DNA of 33,324 nt, taken from Syntrophaceae bacterium UBA2188 (GTDB lineage: Bacteria; Desulfobacterota; BSN033; UBA1163). Location: contig DCVM01000157.1 in assembly GCA_002327985.1 (NCBI GenBank), positions 1-33,324 on the forward strand, read 5' to 3'. A model generated the notes under the pieces. The model was not told where the DNA came from, searched no databases, and was given only the letters and a program-made list of their open reading frames with translations. The position numbers were made by a program, and so were the translations under genes. This document shows, piece by piece, positions 23,985-32,776 of this stretch (positions within the stretch are counted from its first letter, which is position 1; every line of letters begins with the position of its first letter).

Positions 23985-24903
23985 GAAAGTGGCCTCTATC
24001 GATATCGGGACCAACACCATTCTCCTCCTCATTGCGAAGGTGGAGAGGGGTAAAATTAGCCCTCTCTTGGAAGTAGAGACCGTTGCTCGACTGGGTGAAG
24101 GCCTTCAAAAAAACGGAGCATTTTCAGAAGAGGCGATGGATAGGGGGCTGAAGACATTGGGGCAATATAAGAAACATTGTCAGGAGTGGGAAGTTCAAAA
24201 AATTTTTGCTGCCGGGACGAGTGCCCTCCGCGAAGCTAAAAACTCCGAGCATTTTTTAAAATTGGCCAAAGAAAAACTTGATCTCTCTATCGAGGTCATC
24301 TCAGGAGAAAAAGAAGCTCAACTATCCTTTTTAGGCGTGGCAAAGGATCTTCAAGGGGTAAAACATCCTATCCTTGTGGTGGATGTGGGGGGAGGGAGTA
24401 CGGAGTTCATCTTGGGCAAGGGCGATCAGATCCATCAATGGATCAGTCTTCCACTCGGATCTGTCCGTTTTACAGAAGAGTTTTTACATGCAGATCCAGT
24501 GAAGGAAGAAGAGTGGAAGGAGATGAAGAAAAAAATTCAGGAATTGCTTGTGAGAATTCCCTATTCATACGAACCCTTCACCATGGTCGCAGTAGGAGGG
24601 ACAGCTACGACCTTAGCCTCTGTTGAACAAGGTTTGAAAGAATTCATCCCCGAAAAGATCCACCATTTTCTCCTCGAAAAAGAAGCCCTGAAAAATCAGC
24701 TCTTTCTTTACCAATCCAAAACCATTGATGAGAGAAAAAAAATACTTGGCCTCCCCATCTCGAGAGCAGATGTCATTTTGGCTGGAGGGGCGATTCTTTA
24801 TCTGGCAATGGAGAAGCTTAAGTGCCCCGTTGTGTTAATCAGTTGCCACGGATTGAGATATGGCCTTCTTAACTTAAAAATGGGGACACATACCAATTAT
24901 TGA
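23959..24903 (+). CDS. Ppx/GppA exopolyphosphatase-family phosphatase
   Basis: 314 residues of the ASKHA fold. VASIDIGTNTILLLIA is the phosphate 1 motif, AAGTSALREAKN and SGEKEAQLSF carry catalytic and linker residues, VVDVGGGSTEFILG is the phosphate 2 motif, VAVGGTATTLA the adenosine-type motif. It matches short bacterial Ppx/GppA proteins that hydrolyse polyphosphate and/or pppGpp; longer forms have an extra C-terminal HD domain, absent here. GAGGAA precedes the ATG by 9 bases. The last residues (KMGTHTNY) are encoded by the left arm of an inverted repeat, so the native C-terminus may have been altered. Confidence 0.9.
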   Translation: MESDLTFPEKVASIDIGTNTILLLIAKVERGKISPLLEVETVARLGEGLQKNGAFSEEAMDRGLKTLGQYKKHCQEWEVQKIFAAGTSALREAKNSEHFLKLAKEKLDLSIEVISGEKEAQLSFLGVAKDLQGVKHPILVVDVGGGSTEFILGKGDQIHQWISLPLGSVRFTEEFLHADPVKEEEWKEMKKKIQELLVRIPYSYEPFTMVAVGGTATTLASVEQGLKEFIPEKIHHFLLEKEALKNQLFLYQSKTIDERKKILGLPISRADVILAGGAILYLAMEKLKCPVVLISCHGLRYGLLNLKMGTHTNY

Positions 24904-24942
24904 TTGGAGCGCAAATAAAAATGGTACGTGTCCTTATTTTTA
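24875..24942. terminator. inverted repeat serving as shared bidirectional terminator or REP element
   Basis: Two 20-base arms (24875-24894 and 24923-24942) are complementary at 17 of 20 positions, built on GGACACATACC and GGTACGTGTCC, with A-rich and T-rich outer ends and a 28-base spacer. It contains the stop codons of both the + strand phosphatase and the - strand MATE gene. The hairpin with flanking A/T runs could end transcription from both sides. It could also be a REP-type mobile palindrome. Confidence 0.6.
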
Positions 24943-26271
24943 CTGCGCTAACCAACCTCTGTTGAAGTATCTCTTGGATATTAAAAAAGCCTGCAGGAAC
25001 TGTGAGAAATTCATAGACCACCAAACCGATGTAGGTCCAAACCCAAGGAGCACTACCAAAATAAAACTCAATGGAATTCTCACCAACCAAATGCTGAGGG
25101 CGACCCTCACCAACACACTTCTGGTATCCCCTGCCCCACTTAACCCCCCTCCTAAAATCATGCCCCAGGCCATAAAGGGCTCACTGATCATACTGATATA
25201 CAGGTATTTTACACATTCCCTGATGACGATCGTATTATTGGATAGGGATGAAGCGATCCATCGGGGATTTAAAATCACGATGATCACCATCAGGGTAACA
25301 ACCAAGACACCCAGGACCGCTGTCATGATCCCGCTTCGAAAAGCATCTCCTTGCTTTTTTTCACCCAATAAATTTCCCACGATGACGGCGTTCGCCATAT
25401 TAAACCCAAAAACCGGAAGGTAGATTGCTGATTCAATTCGAAGACCAGTGGTCAGGGCAGCAAGGATCTCAACCCTATTTTCGGGGAGGGCACTCAGGAT
25501 TAAAAAAAGAACCATCGAAGAAAGCTGCCATAGGATCTGGAGTAATCCAATCGGCCAACCGATACCGATCAACCTCTGAACGCTGCTCATAGAAAAATTC
25601 TTCTCTCCGGATATCAGTCTCCTGACATGGACCAAATTGATTATACTCCCTATAAACACGCTTGAAACCGTTGCGACAGCAATCCCTCTAAAACCAAGGG
25701 GAGTATGAAATACAAGAAAGAAGTCAAGTACGATGTTGATGAGGCACACAAGAGCCATCGTTTTCAACGATCTTCTGACCCTCTGACAAGACCTCAAGAT
25801 CCCATTTCCATTGATAAGAAGGTAGTGGAAGAGTAAACCCAATGCGTAAATTTCAATGAAAGGGATCGCAAAGGGTTTGAGTTCCTCAGGAATATTGAGA
25901 AGCCTGATCATTTCAGGGCTTAAAAGGATACCTGCCACGCTAAGGACAATTCCAGACGCCACGGCCGTCACAAGAGAAGAAAAAATGGTTTCGGTCAATT
26001 CCGTTTTATCTCCGGAAGTATATAATCTAGAAACCACGGAGACGGTACCAACGGTGAGGGCATTGGCGACCACTATAAAAATAAAGTAGAGTTGAATAAC
26101 AAAACCATAGGTGGCCTGAATCTCTTTGTTCACCTTGCCCGCAACATAGACATCAGTCAGGCCAATCAAAAACTCAAACACCATGATCAAGGTCAAGGGC
26201 CAACTGACCGACCAACTGCGGGAAATGAAAGATCTTGTCTCATTTTCCTTAAAAAATGTGTGTAATCTCAT
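24940..26271 (-). CDS. MATE-family multidrug/cation exporter
   Basis: 443 residues with about 12 membrane helices in two halves. The start ISRSWSVSWPLTLIMVFEFL then GLTDVYVAGK matches the MATE (NorM/DinF) N-terminal pattern, and the second half repeats it (GIGWPIGLLQILWQLSSMVL). These exporters drive efflux of drugs or metabolites with Na+ or H+. The ATG at 26271 is preceded by GGAAG at about 10 bases. It is transcribed convergently with the phosphatase gene, and no partner regulator gene is next to it. The substrate is unknown. Confidence 0.87.
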   Translation of the reverse strand: MRLHTFFKENETRSFISRSWSVSWPLTLIMVFEFLIGLTDVYVAGKVNKEIQATYGFVIQLYFIFIVVANALTVGTVSVVSRLYTSGDKTELTETIFSSLVTAVASGIVLSVAGILLSPEMIRLLNIPEELKPFAIPFIEIYALGLLFHYLLINGNGILRSCQRVRRSLKTMALVCLINIVLDFFLVFHTPLGFRGIAVATVSSVFIGSIINLVHVRRLISGEKNFSMSSVQRLIGIGWPIGLLQILWQLSSMVLFLILSALPENRVEILAALTTGLRIESAIYLPVFGFNMANAVIVGNLLGEKKQGDAFRSGIMTAVLGVLVVTLMVIIVILNPRWIASSLSNNTIVIRECVKYLYISMISEPFMAWGMILGGGLSGAGDTRSVLVRVALSIWLVRIPLSFILVVLLGFGPTSVWWSMNFSQFLQAFLISKRYFNRGWLAQ

Positions 26272-26366
26272 CCTATTTTTCTTCCGCCTAATCCCCTAAC
26301 CTTAAACGAAACGGCCTTTCTGCCCCTCACCTAAAGACCCTTTAACGATGATAGATAAAAATGCTC

Positions 26367-27227
26367 TCACTCTAATTTCTGATAATCATAGACCCCCTTT
26401 CCACTCTTTCGACCAAGGCGTCCGGCCTTGACCAACTTAACAAGAAGGGGGGCAGGTCGATATTTTTCACCCAATTCCTTATGGAAGGTAGTCATACAGT
26501 TGAGAAGGATGTCCAGCCCAAAAGCATCGGCTGCTGCCAATGGGCCTAAAGGGAAATGAAGACCTCTCACACAGCCCCGGTCAATCTCTTCGGCGGTAGC
26601 GATAAAAGACTCCAAGACATAGAAAGCCTCATTCACCATCGGAAGGTAAAGGCGGTTGATCAAAAAACCTGGAGAGTCGTTGACTGTGATGGTTTCTTTC
26701 CCACACTTCATTAGAAAATCAGCAACCTTTTTGTGAGTCTCATCCGAAGTCTCCAAGCCACGAACCAATTCAACCAATGGAGTCAGTGCCGCCGGAATTA
26801 AGAAATGTATTCCCATACACTTTTCGGGTCGTTTCGTGACAGCTCCCATTTCAATAATGCTCAGCGTAGAGGTGTTGCTTCCCAGAATGGCTTCTTTCTT
26901 ACAAATCCCATCCATTTTTTTGAATAAATCTCTTTTAATAGTCATCTCTTCAAAGACAGCTTCAATCACTAAATCGACGTCAGAAAGGGCACTTCTCAAG
27001 TCCGTTTCCGTGCTGATGAGGGAAAGGACCTGATCCATCTCCTCATTCTTCATTTTTCCCCTTTTAACCTGGTTGTTTAAAAATGATTTAATAGTGCTTA
27101 ACCCCTTTTTAATTAATTCTTCAGAGAGGTCCACCATGATGGTCTGGAAACCGGCTCTGGCAAAGACGATTCCAATCTGACTCCCCATGGTTCCTATACC
27201 GACCACACCCACTTTTTTGATTTCCAT
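26367..27227 (-). CDS. hbd: 3-hydroxyacyl-CoA dehydrogenase (3-hydroxybutyryl-CoA dehydrogenase-like)
   Basis: 286 residues from ATG 27227, with a strong GGGGGAAG six bases upstream; the longer reading to 27299 is rejected. KKVGVVGIGTMGSQIG carries the NAD-binding G10-x-G12-x-x-G15, IEAVFE the usual strand, GSNTSTLSI the substrate-side loop, MGIHFLIP the catalytic histidine (usual form is GMHFFNP), and NDSPGFLINRLYLPMVNEA and AADAFGLD the C-terminal dimer domain. It oxidises L-3-hydroxyacyl-CoA or reduces 3-oxoacyl-CoA in beta-oxidation or butyrate-type pathways. The altered FLIPAAL sequence may mean a non-standard acyl chain. It is divergent from an acyl-CoA synthetase. Confidence 0.85.
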   Translation of the reverse strand: MEIKKVGVVGIGTMGSQIGIVFARAGFQTIMVDLSEELIKKGLSTIKSFLNNQVKRGKMKNEEMDQVLSLISTETDLRSALSDVDLVIEAVFEEMTIKRDLFKKMDGICKKEAILGSNTSTLSIIEMGAVTKRPEKCMGIHFLIPAALTPLVELVRGLETSDETHKKVADFLMKCGKETITVNDSPGFLINRLYLPMVNEAFYVLESFIATAEEIDRGCVRGLHFPLGPLAAADAFGLDILLNCMTTFHKELGEKYRPAPLLVKLVKAGRLGRKSGKGVYDYQKLE

Positions 27228-27352
27228 CCAAAACTTCCCCCTTTCAAATATAGGATGATCAAGAATTCTTTCCCATCGTGAAGTTGGGACTGAGTCCAAT
27301 GTATCAACATTCTTTCAATTTATCAATTCCATCTTCCCTTTTGTCCCTGAAT

Positions 27353-27369
27353 AAGTTAGTAATTAACTT
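27353..27369. promoter_or_regulatory. small palindrome, possible operator
   Basis: AAGTTA and TAACTT flank five bases (GTAAT) in the 157-base divergent region between the 3-hydroxyacyl-CoA dehydrogenase and the acyl-CoA synthetase genes, ending 15 bases before the ATG at 27385. It could be a repressor site for the synthetase gene. Only position and symmetry support this. Confidence 0.25.
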
Positions 27370-27384
27370 TGAATGTAATCTGGG

Positions 27385-29511
27385 ATGGTTTTAAAAAAGG
27401 GAATGCCATTGATAGACTTCTTTTTTGAACCAAATGGAATCGCTGTGGTTGGCGCTACTCCAGAACCCTATCAGGGGGGGCACCATATTGTGACTAATCT
27501 CACCCTCGGTTATCACGGGTCCATCTATCCCGTTAATCCCAAATACCAAAAGGTCCTTGGATTGAAATGTTATCCCAGGGTCTCGGATATCGAAGGACCT
27601 TTAGATCTTGCATTAATCTTTGTCCCGGCCAAAACCGTCCCACAGATTTTGGAGGACTGCATCTCAAAGGGGGTACGAGGAGCCATTCTGGAATCCGGCG
27701 GTTTCGCTGAAGTCGGCCCAGAAGGGAAGGCCTTACAGGATCGATGCCTTGAAATGGCTCGGAAAGGGCACCTTCGGATATGGGGACCTAACTGCATGGG
27801 CCTTGTTGACACAACCAAGCAATATGTTTTTTCATTTATCGCTCCAGATGCCTGGCAAGGAGTGATGAATCCAGGCCATGTCTCTCTCATCGTTCAGAGT
27901 GGCCTCCTTTCCGGGGGTTTTGTGACAACCCTCATGGGCAATAAAACGGTCGGACTCGCCAAGGTTTGCTCGATCGGGAATAAAAGTGATGTCGACGAAA
28001 CCGAACTTCTGGAATACTTCCTTCAAGACCCTGCAACCAAAGTCCTGGCTTTCTACTTAGAATCCTTCGTGAGAGGACGTCGTTTTTTTGAACTGGCCAG
28101 CTCATCGGACAAACCCATCGTCGTTCTGAAAGGAGGGAAAAGCCTTCTGGGCGCAGAGGCCTCAGCCAGCCACACGGCTTCTCTGGCTGGTCATCACGAG
28201 TTGATTAACGGAGTTTTGAGACAGGCCGGTATCCATCAGGCAGATGACTTTTTTGAGATGGTGGATATCGCCCGGACTCTTGAAAAAGGTTTTTATCTAC
28301 AACCTCCTGCTGATCGGAAACCCAGGATTGCTATTTTGAGCTACAGCGGGGCATCAGGAATAGTCACGGCAGATCATATGGAAAAAGATGGCTTGACCTT
28401 AGCCCGTTTATCACCCCACATTCAGAAACGACTCGAAGAATTATCTCCCGCCTGGATGCCTGTCAAGAATCCGGTGGATTATTGGCCTGCCATGGAAAAG
28501 TACGGACCCGTTCTAACCTATAAACATGCAATAGAGGCTCTTCATGATGATCCAGAGGTGGATGGAATCATCGTCCATCTTTTTGCGGGGTTTGGAATCT
28601 GGTTTTTAAACATGAAAGAGATCATGGGGGACATCCAGAAGCCTCGAAAACCGATCCTATTCTGGTTGATAGGTCCTGAAAAAGGGAGGGAGCCAACTCG
28701 ATTGACTCTGGAAGAGGAAGGCTGGCCGACTTTTTCTGAGATTCATCGTACGGTCAAGGTGATGGCCAGTCTTTTTGAACAGCCAAAAAGAAAAAAAAGA
28801 TGTTCTCAAATGCTTCCATCTGATTTTCCGGTCTCTTTGGATTTTAAAGAGCTGGTCCGCACTACAGGCGGACCTAAGAAAAGGATATTAGACGAACACG
28901 ACTCTAAAAAATGGCTTGAAGCGCTCGGTCTTAAAGTGGTCAGGGAGGCGGTTGTTCATCATCTTGATGAAACCATTAAGACCGCGAATCAAATCGGTTA
29001 CCCCGTTGTCCTGAAAGGAAGGGTTGAAGGGCAAATTCATAAAACCGAAGCCGGTTTGGTCAAGGTGAACCTGCAAAATGCTGATCAGGTAACATCAGCT
29101 TATCAAGAAATGGCCCACCTTCCAATGAAACCCAAATCCTTTCTCATCCAGCCTATGCTGAAAGGAAATCTTGAACTCATCACAGGGATCACCCGTGATT
29201 CACAATTTGGACCCGCAGCCATGCTTGGGTTAGGTGGGGTTTGGGCTGAAATTTATAAGGACGTGGTGTTTAGATTGGTCCCGCTTAACCAGGAAGAAAT
29301 ACTCGAAATGGTCTCCGATTTAAAAGGAAAAGCTTTATTGAAGGGATATCGAGGTTCAAAACCGGTCAATATGGAGAGCCTTGCTGATTGGTTGATCAAG
29401 TTGGGATGGCTTGTGATGACCTTTGAAAAGATCCAGGAGATCGATATCAATCCCCTCTTAATTGTAGAGGGAGAACCCGTAGCTTTAGATGCTAACATTA
29501 TTCTTCAATAG
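27385..29511 (+). CDS. fused NDP-forming acyl-CoA synthetase (alpha-beta)
   Basis: 708 residues joining both subunits of ADP-forming acyl-CoA synthetase. The N-terminal CoA-binding domain begins PNGIAVVGATPEPYQGG; LESGGFAEVG and GPNCMGLV follow. The succinyl-CoA-ligase-like domain holds ASASHTASLAGHH with the phosphorylated histidine at residue 263. From about residue 500 an ATP-grasp domain appears, with YPVVLKGRVEGQIHKTEAG, MLKGNLELITGITRDSQFGP and IDINPLLIVEGEPVALDA. It converts acyl-CoA, ADP and phosphate to acid, CoA and ATP, or the reverse, an energy-saving step in anaerobes. The start at 27385 has only a weak ribosome site; ATG 27403 lies too close to its AAGGG. Confidence 0.9.
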   Translation: MVLKKGMPLIDFFFEPNGIAVVGATPEPYQGGHHIVTNLTLGYHGSIYPVNPKYQKVLGLKCYPRVSDIEGPLDLALIFVPAKTVPQILEDCISKGVRGAILESGGFAEVGPEGKALQDRCLEMARKGHLRIWGPNCMGLVDTTKQYVFSFIAPDAWQGVMNPGHVSLIVQSGLLSGGFVTTLMGNKTVGLAKVCSIGNKSDVDETELLEYFLQDPATKVLAFYLESFVRGRRFFELASSSDKPIVVLKGGKSLLGAEASASHTASLAGHHELINGVLRQAGIHQADDFFEMVDIARTLEKGFYLQPPADRKPRIAILSYSGASGIVTADHMEKDGLTLARLSPHIQKRLEELSPAWMPVKNPVDYWPAMEKYGPVLTYKHAIEALHDDPEVDGIIVHLFAGFGIWFLNMKEIMGDIQKPRKPILFWLIGPEKGREPTRLTLEEEGWPTFSEIHRTVKVMASLFEQPKRKKRCSQMLPSDFPVSLDFKELVRTTGGPKKRILDEHDSKKWLEALGLKVVREAVVHHLDETIKTANQIGYPVVLKGRVEGQIHKTEAGLVKVNLQNADQVTSAYQEMAHLPMKPKSFLIQPMLKGNLELITGITRDSQFGPAAMLGLGGVWAEIYKDVVFRLVPLNQEEILEMVSDLKGKALLKGYRGSKPVNMESLADWLIKLGWLVMTFEKIQEIDINPLLIVEGEPVALDANIILQ

Positions 29512-29752
29512 TTCTAAACAATAATTTGTGAAAATCAGGATTTAATATTACAGACACTTTCAAATCAGGTCAACACTTCCTTCCTCTTACTGAAACATTC
29601 ACTTCCCTTATTTTAGAAAAAGATATATATTACAACGACAAATAAACATTAGGGATATTCAAAATATCAACTGAATAATTCCTCTGTAAATTATATTGAT
29701 ACGGAATAACATCGGTTAAAATAATCTTTTGCTTCAAAGCATCAGTTTAATC
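29512..29752. other. AT-rich intergenic stretch
   Basis: 241 bases between the acyl-CoA synthetase and the zinc-ribbon nuclease gene. It is visibly richer in A and T than the DNA to its left. I see no gene and no clear promoter or terminator. It marks the change into the accessory right end. Confidence 0.5.
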
Positions 29753-31663
29753 ATGGTTAAATCATCTCCACCATTAGCAGAAATTTACCCAGCAATTTCT
29801 AAAGAGTGGCATCCAACCAAAAATGGCGGGGTATCACCATATAATGTCTCGTATGGAAGTGGCAAAAGGATGTGGTGGTTATGTAAAAATGGCCACGAAT
29901 GGGAAGCTTACATTAACAACAGGGTTAGGGGGGCAGGTTGTCCATACTGCGCAGGAAGGTATGCGGACAAAAATAATAACCTCTCAAAATCCTGTCCTTA
30001 TATTTCAAAGGAATGGAACTATAAAAGAAATAAAAACAAACTTCCTGAAAATATTCTTCCGGGAAGTCACTATAAGGCATGGTGGATTTGTAAAAGAGGA
30101 CATGAATGGCAAGCCACGGTAAAGAATCGTGTGCTTGGTCGAGGATGCCCATATTGTGCAAAAAAGTTACCAACTCAATTAGATAATCTTGCTGTCCTTT
30201 TTCCAGAAATAGCCGAGCAATGGCATAACGAAAAAAATACTGGTTTTTCCCCTGAAGATTTTAGAGCTAAAAGTAATAAAAAATTCTGGTGGAGATGCAG
30301 CCATGGCCACGAATGGCAAGCAAGAATCCAAGATAGAACACGAGGAAATTCATGCCCATTTTGTTCAAGCCAGACTTCCCAATTAGAAATAAGAATCTAT
30401 TGTGAATTGAAAACCCTATTCCCGAATATCGTTTGGCGGGGAAAGGTGGAAGGAAATGAAATTGATATCTTTATGGAAGAAGAGGGTATCGGGATTGAAG
30501 TAGATGGTTATTACTGGCACCGCACCCGCCAAAAGTCTGAACAAGAAAAACAAAGTAAACTTACTTTAAAAGGGATGGAATTGATTAGAATTAGAGAAAA
30601 ACCATTAACAAAAATTGGTGAGCATGATTTACTTTATACCCAAAAGGAGTCTGGAAAAGAAATTCTTAATAAATTGTTAAAAACTTTATTGAAATTTATC
30701 CATTTTCCAAATGAAGTTATGATTAAACGATATATGCAATCTGAAACTTTTTTAAATCACGGGGAATTTAAAAAGGTCATCTCATATTTACCAGGTCCTC
30801 CTCCAGAAAAATCTCTTGAAGGAATTTATCCTAACATTGCAAGAGAATGGAATATTGGAAAAAATGCACCTCTTCTCCCAAAGCTTTTTTCACCTCAAAG
30901 CAATAAAAAAGTGTGGTGGATATGTGAAAAGGGACATGAATGGGAAGCGTTTATTTATACTCGCACAAAAGGAATAGGCTGCCCATATTGTTCAGGACGT
31001 TTAGCTACGCATAATAACAATCTTAAAAAATTGAGGTCAGACCTTGCAGACGAATGGCACCCAACTAAAAACAAAAATATTACTCCAGAGGATGTTACTC
31101 CATTTAGCCATAAAACCGTATGGTGGCTTTGTAAAAAGGGACATGAATGGCAATCTACAGTTGCAAATAGAGCTAATGCTCGTGCTTGTCCATTCTGTTT
31201 AGGGAGAAGAGTATCCAACAATAACAATCTTGCATTTCTCTATCCAGAGCTCATCTCTGAATGGCATCCTGTCAAGAATGGTTTACTCAAGCCCCAAAAT
31301 ATAACACCTGGTAGCGGTAAAAAGGTTTGGTGGAAATGCTCTATGGGCCATGAATGGAAAGCTGCTATATACAGTAGGGTTCGAGGAAATGGTTGCCCTT
31401 ATTGTGCTGGAAAATTAGCTACGGAATCAGATAATTTATATTCTACCTTTCCGAAATTAGCAAAAGAATGGCATCCCATAAAAAACGAAATTCTAAGTCC
31501 AACTGAACTCAGACCTAGAAGTAATAAAAAAGTTTGGTGGATATGCAGTAAAGGCCATGAGTGGGAGGCTACTGTAAACAATCGTGCTAATGGGCAGGGG
31601 TGTCCTTATTGTTTAGGGAAAGACCCTTTAAAAAAAATTATTCACCTGCAGATTGACACCTAA
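29753..31663 (+). CDS. zinc-ribbon repeat (DUF4379-type) protein with internal Vsr/DUF559-like nuclease domain
   Basis: 636 residues from ATG 29753; a TTG at 29729 is the alternative, and no strong ribosome site is seen. Seven repeats of about 65 residues carry the pattern EWHP..N....P, then WW.C..GHEW......R..G..CPYC; each has a CxxxHxnCxxC-like metal set. Three repeats come first, then a domain at about 216-330 with IDIF (Asp238), EEEGIGIEVDGYYWH (Glu249, Asp251) and ELIRIREKPL, which looks like the PD-(D/E)xK/Vsr-type fold of DUF559 nucleases, then four more repeats. It should bind and cut nucleic acid. Relatives occur in defence and mobile-DNA contexts. AT-rich codon use suggests acquisition by transfer. 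Confidence 0.75.
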   Translation: MVKSSPPLAEIYPAISKEWHPTKNGGVSPYNVSYGSGKRMWWLCKNGHEWEAYINNRVRGAGCPYCAGRYADKNNNLSKSCPYISKEWNYKRNKNKLPENILPGSHYKAWWICKRGHEWQATVKNRVLGRGCPYCAKKLPTQLDNLAVLFPEIAEQWHNEKNTGFSPEDFRAKSNKKFWWRCSHGHEWQARIQDRTRGNSCPFCSSQTSQLEIRIYCELKTLFPNIVWRGKVEGNEIDIFMEEEGIGIEVDGYYWHRTRQKSEQEKQSKLTLKGMELIRIREKPLTKIGEHDLLYTQKESGKEILNKLLKTLLKFIHFPNEVMIKRYMQSETFLNHGEFKKVISYLPGPPPEKSLEGIYPNIAREWNIGKNAPLLPKLFSPQSNKKVWWICEKGHEWEAFIYTRTKGIGCPYCSGRLATHNNNLKKLRSDLADEWHPTKNKNITPEDVTPFSHKTVWWLCKKGHEWQSTVANRANARACPFCLGRRVSNNNNLAFLYPELISEWHPVKNGLLKPQNITPGSGKKVWWKCSMGHEWKAAIYSRVRGNGCPYCAGKLATESDNLYSTFPKLAKEWHPIKNEILSPTELRPRSNKKVWWICSKGHEWEATVNNRANGQGCPYCLGKDPLKKIIHLQIDT

Positions 31664-31697
31664 GACTAACTCACAATGGTCAAGGATAAATAGAATA

Positions 31698-32351
31698 ATG
31701 TACATTGTCCAATTCATTCCTCTCCAATTCGCTTTCAGCATTATCAATGATTACAGCACGTTCTGTCTAAGGAATATAACCTATTTTAGAAATCTAGAAG
31801 AGAAATTCGACGACAAAGTAACAGGCGACAAAAAAGAAAACATCGTCGAGTTTCGGGAGAATCGAAGGCGTTATGAATTACTCGCTGCGACTCTTATTAC
31901 CTGTTGGACAAAGCTAAGTAGCTACTCCCTGAAGGCATCCGATTGGAGTATCTTTGATGACCGCACCGATGGGATTGCTATCGTTTCAACGGTGGAATGT
32001 GTTCGAGATTTTCTACTTCGAGAAACAGAGGATATTCTGGACAAGAAAGTGTGGCAATTGGAGCGCAACGAGGTAAAGTACTATGATGGATTTTATCACC
32101 CGTCGACATTTGACACTATGGCAGCTCCATTCTGGAAGCGAAAGCGATACGAGATACAGCGAGAATACAGATTCGCATTTCTGTCGGGTTCCATTCGTAA
32201 CATTGACACCCTTATTTTTTATACCCGGGACCCGAAACTTTATATTAAAAAAATATACTTTGGGCCAAGAATGGAAGAAGAGAACAAACGTAAAATATTA
32301 GCACAAGCAATCGGGGCAGGGCTAGCAGGGTTAATTGAAAAAGGTGAGTGA
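31698..32351 (+). CDS. DUF2971-like hypothetical protein
   Basis: 217 residues from ATG 31698, with AAGGA about 11 bases upstream. I see no membrane segment or signal peptide. The layout resembles DUF2971 proteins: a region with TCWTKLSSYSLKASDWSIFD, then GIAIVSTVECVRDFLL, VKYYDGFYHP, a PFWKRKRYEIQREYRFAF segment, and a final IKKIYFGPRM. In that family these positions are W..Y....G.AI, V.Y and F.K...E.E.R. The function of DUF2971 is not established; members often sit in defence or mobile regions. It starts 35 bases after the nuclease gene and probably shares its transcript. Confidence 0.6.
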   Translation: MYIVQFIPLQFAFSIINDYSTFCLRNITYFRNLEEKFDDKVTGDKKENIVEFRENRRRYELLAATLITCWTKLSSYSLKASDWSIFDDRTDGIAIVSTVECVRDFLLRETEDILDKKVWQLERNEVKYYDGFYHPSTFDTMAAPFWKRKRYEIQREYRFAFLSGSIRNIDTLIFYTRDPKLYIKKIYFGPRMEEENKRKILAQAIGAGLAGLIEKGE

Positions 32352-32519
32352 AAAACCCTAACTACTTAAGTTCGTCAAATATTAGCGAAGGCTAAGCTTT
32401 GGCTACTGTACTTTCTTTCAATCCGAAATCATTACTTATACTTTAATATCAAAGACAAAGAGGTAGGTGGAAGTTGCAAAAAAGGTTATCTTGACACTTT
32501 CCGTCAACTCAAATGTTGG

Positions 32520-32601
32520 TCAGGAGGAATAATTGAACCTTTTAATTATTCCCAAATTGTTTTCCCTCATTATTCCTATGGTTCAATTTTCCCTCTCCTG
32601 A
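32520..32601. repeat. nested inverted repeat
   Basis: The outer arms are TCAGGAGGAATAATTGAACC (32520-32539) and GGTTCAATTTTCCCTCTCCTGA (32580-32601), nearly complementary. Inside, GGAATAATT (32526-32534) and AATTATTCC (32544-32552) are a perfect 9-bp pair. The two foldings exclude each other. It may be a MITE-like remnant, a terminator for the upstream pair, or a regulatory hairpin. Confidence 0.55.
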
Positions 32602-32741
32602 TGATTGCCCAGCTTAACTCTCCTGCACGAGCTATCTTAACTCCTGTACTTCGGTCTCTTATTCGATTCAAGGACCTTCTTTCTTCCCATAGGCTGAAGT
32701 GGGGCTTTGGCTAAATAAAAAAATGGAATGAGAACAAAATC

Positions 32742-32770
32742 TTGCATTTGTGTTGCGAATGTGATACATT
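32742..32770 (+). promoter_or_regulatory. candidate promoter of the toxin-antitoxin operon
   Basis: TTGCAT (32742-32747) and TACATT (32765-32770) are 17 bases apart, immediately before the antitoxin ATG at 32777. There is little room for a ribosome site, so translation could start without a leader. Autoregulation by the antitoxin at this site is expected from the family. Confidence 0.4.
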
Positions 32771-32776
32771 GAAAAT

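Larger units (their letters stand above)
32352..32776. other. intergenic stretch without a supported gene
   Basis: 425 bases between the DUF2971-like gene and the toxin-antitoxin pair. No convincing reading frame on either strand. It contains the palindromic element at 32520-32601 and a possible antitoxin promoter near its right end. The rest shows nothing I can name; parts could be decayed coding DNA. Confidence 0.6.

Noticed and set aside
27228..27299. Longer start for the 3-hydroxyacyl-CoA dehydrogenase
   Set aside because: The family begins with the KKVGVVGxGxMG strand; ATG 27227 has a strong ribosome site at the right distance.
29753..31663. CRISPR or DNA-level tandem repeat
   Set aside because: The periodicity is at protein level with diverged DNA; no identical direct repeats with spacers are present here or elsewhere in the window.
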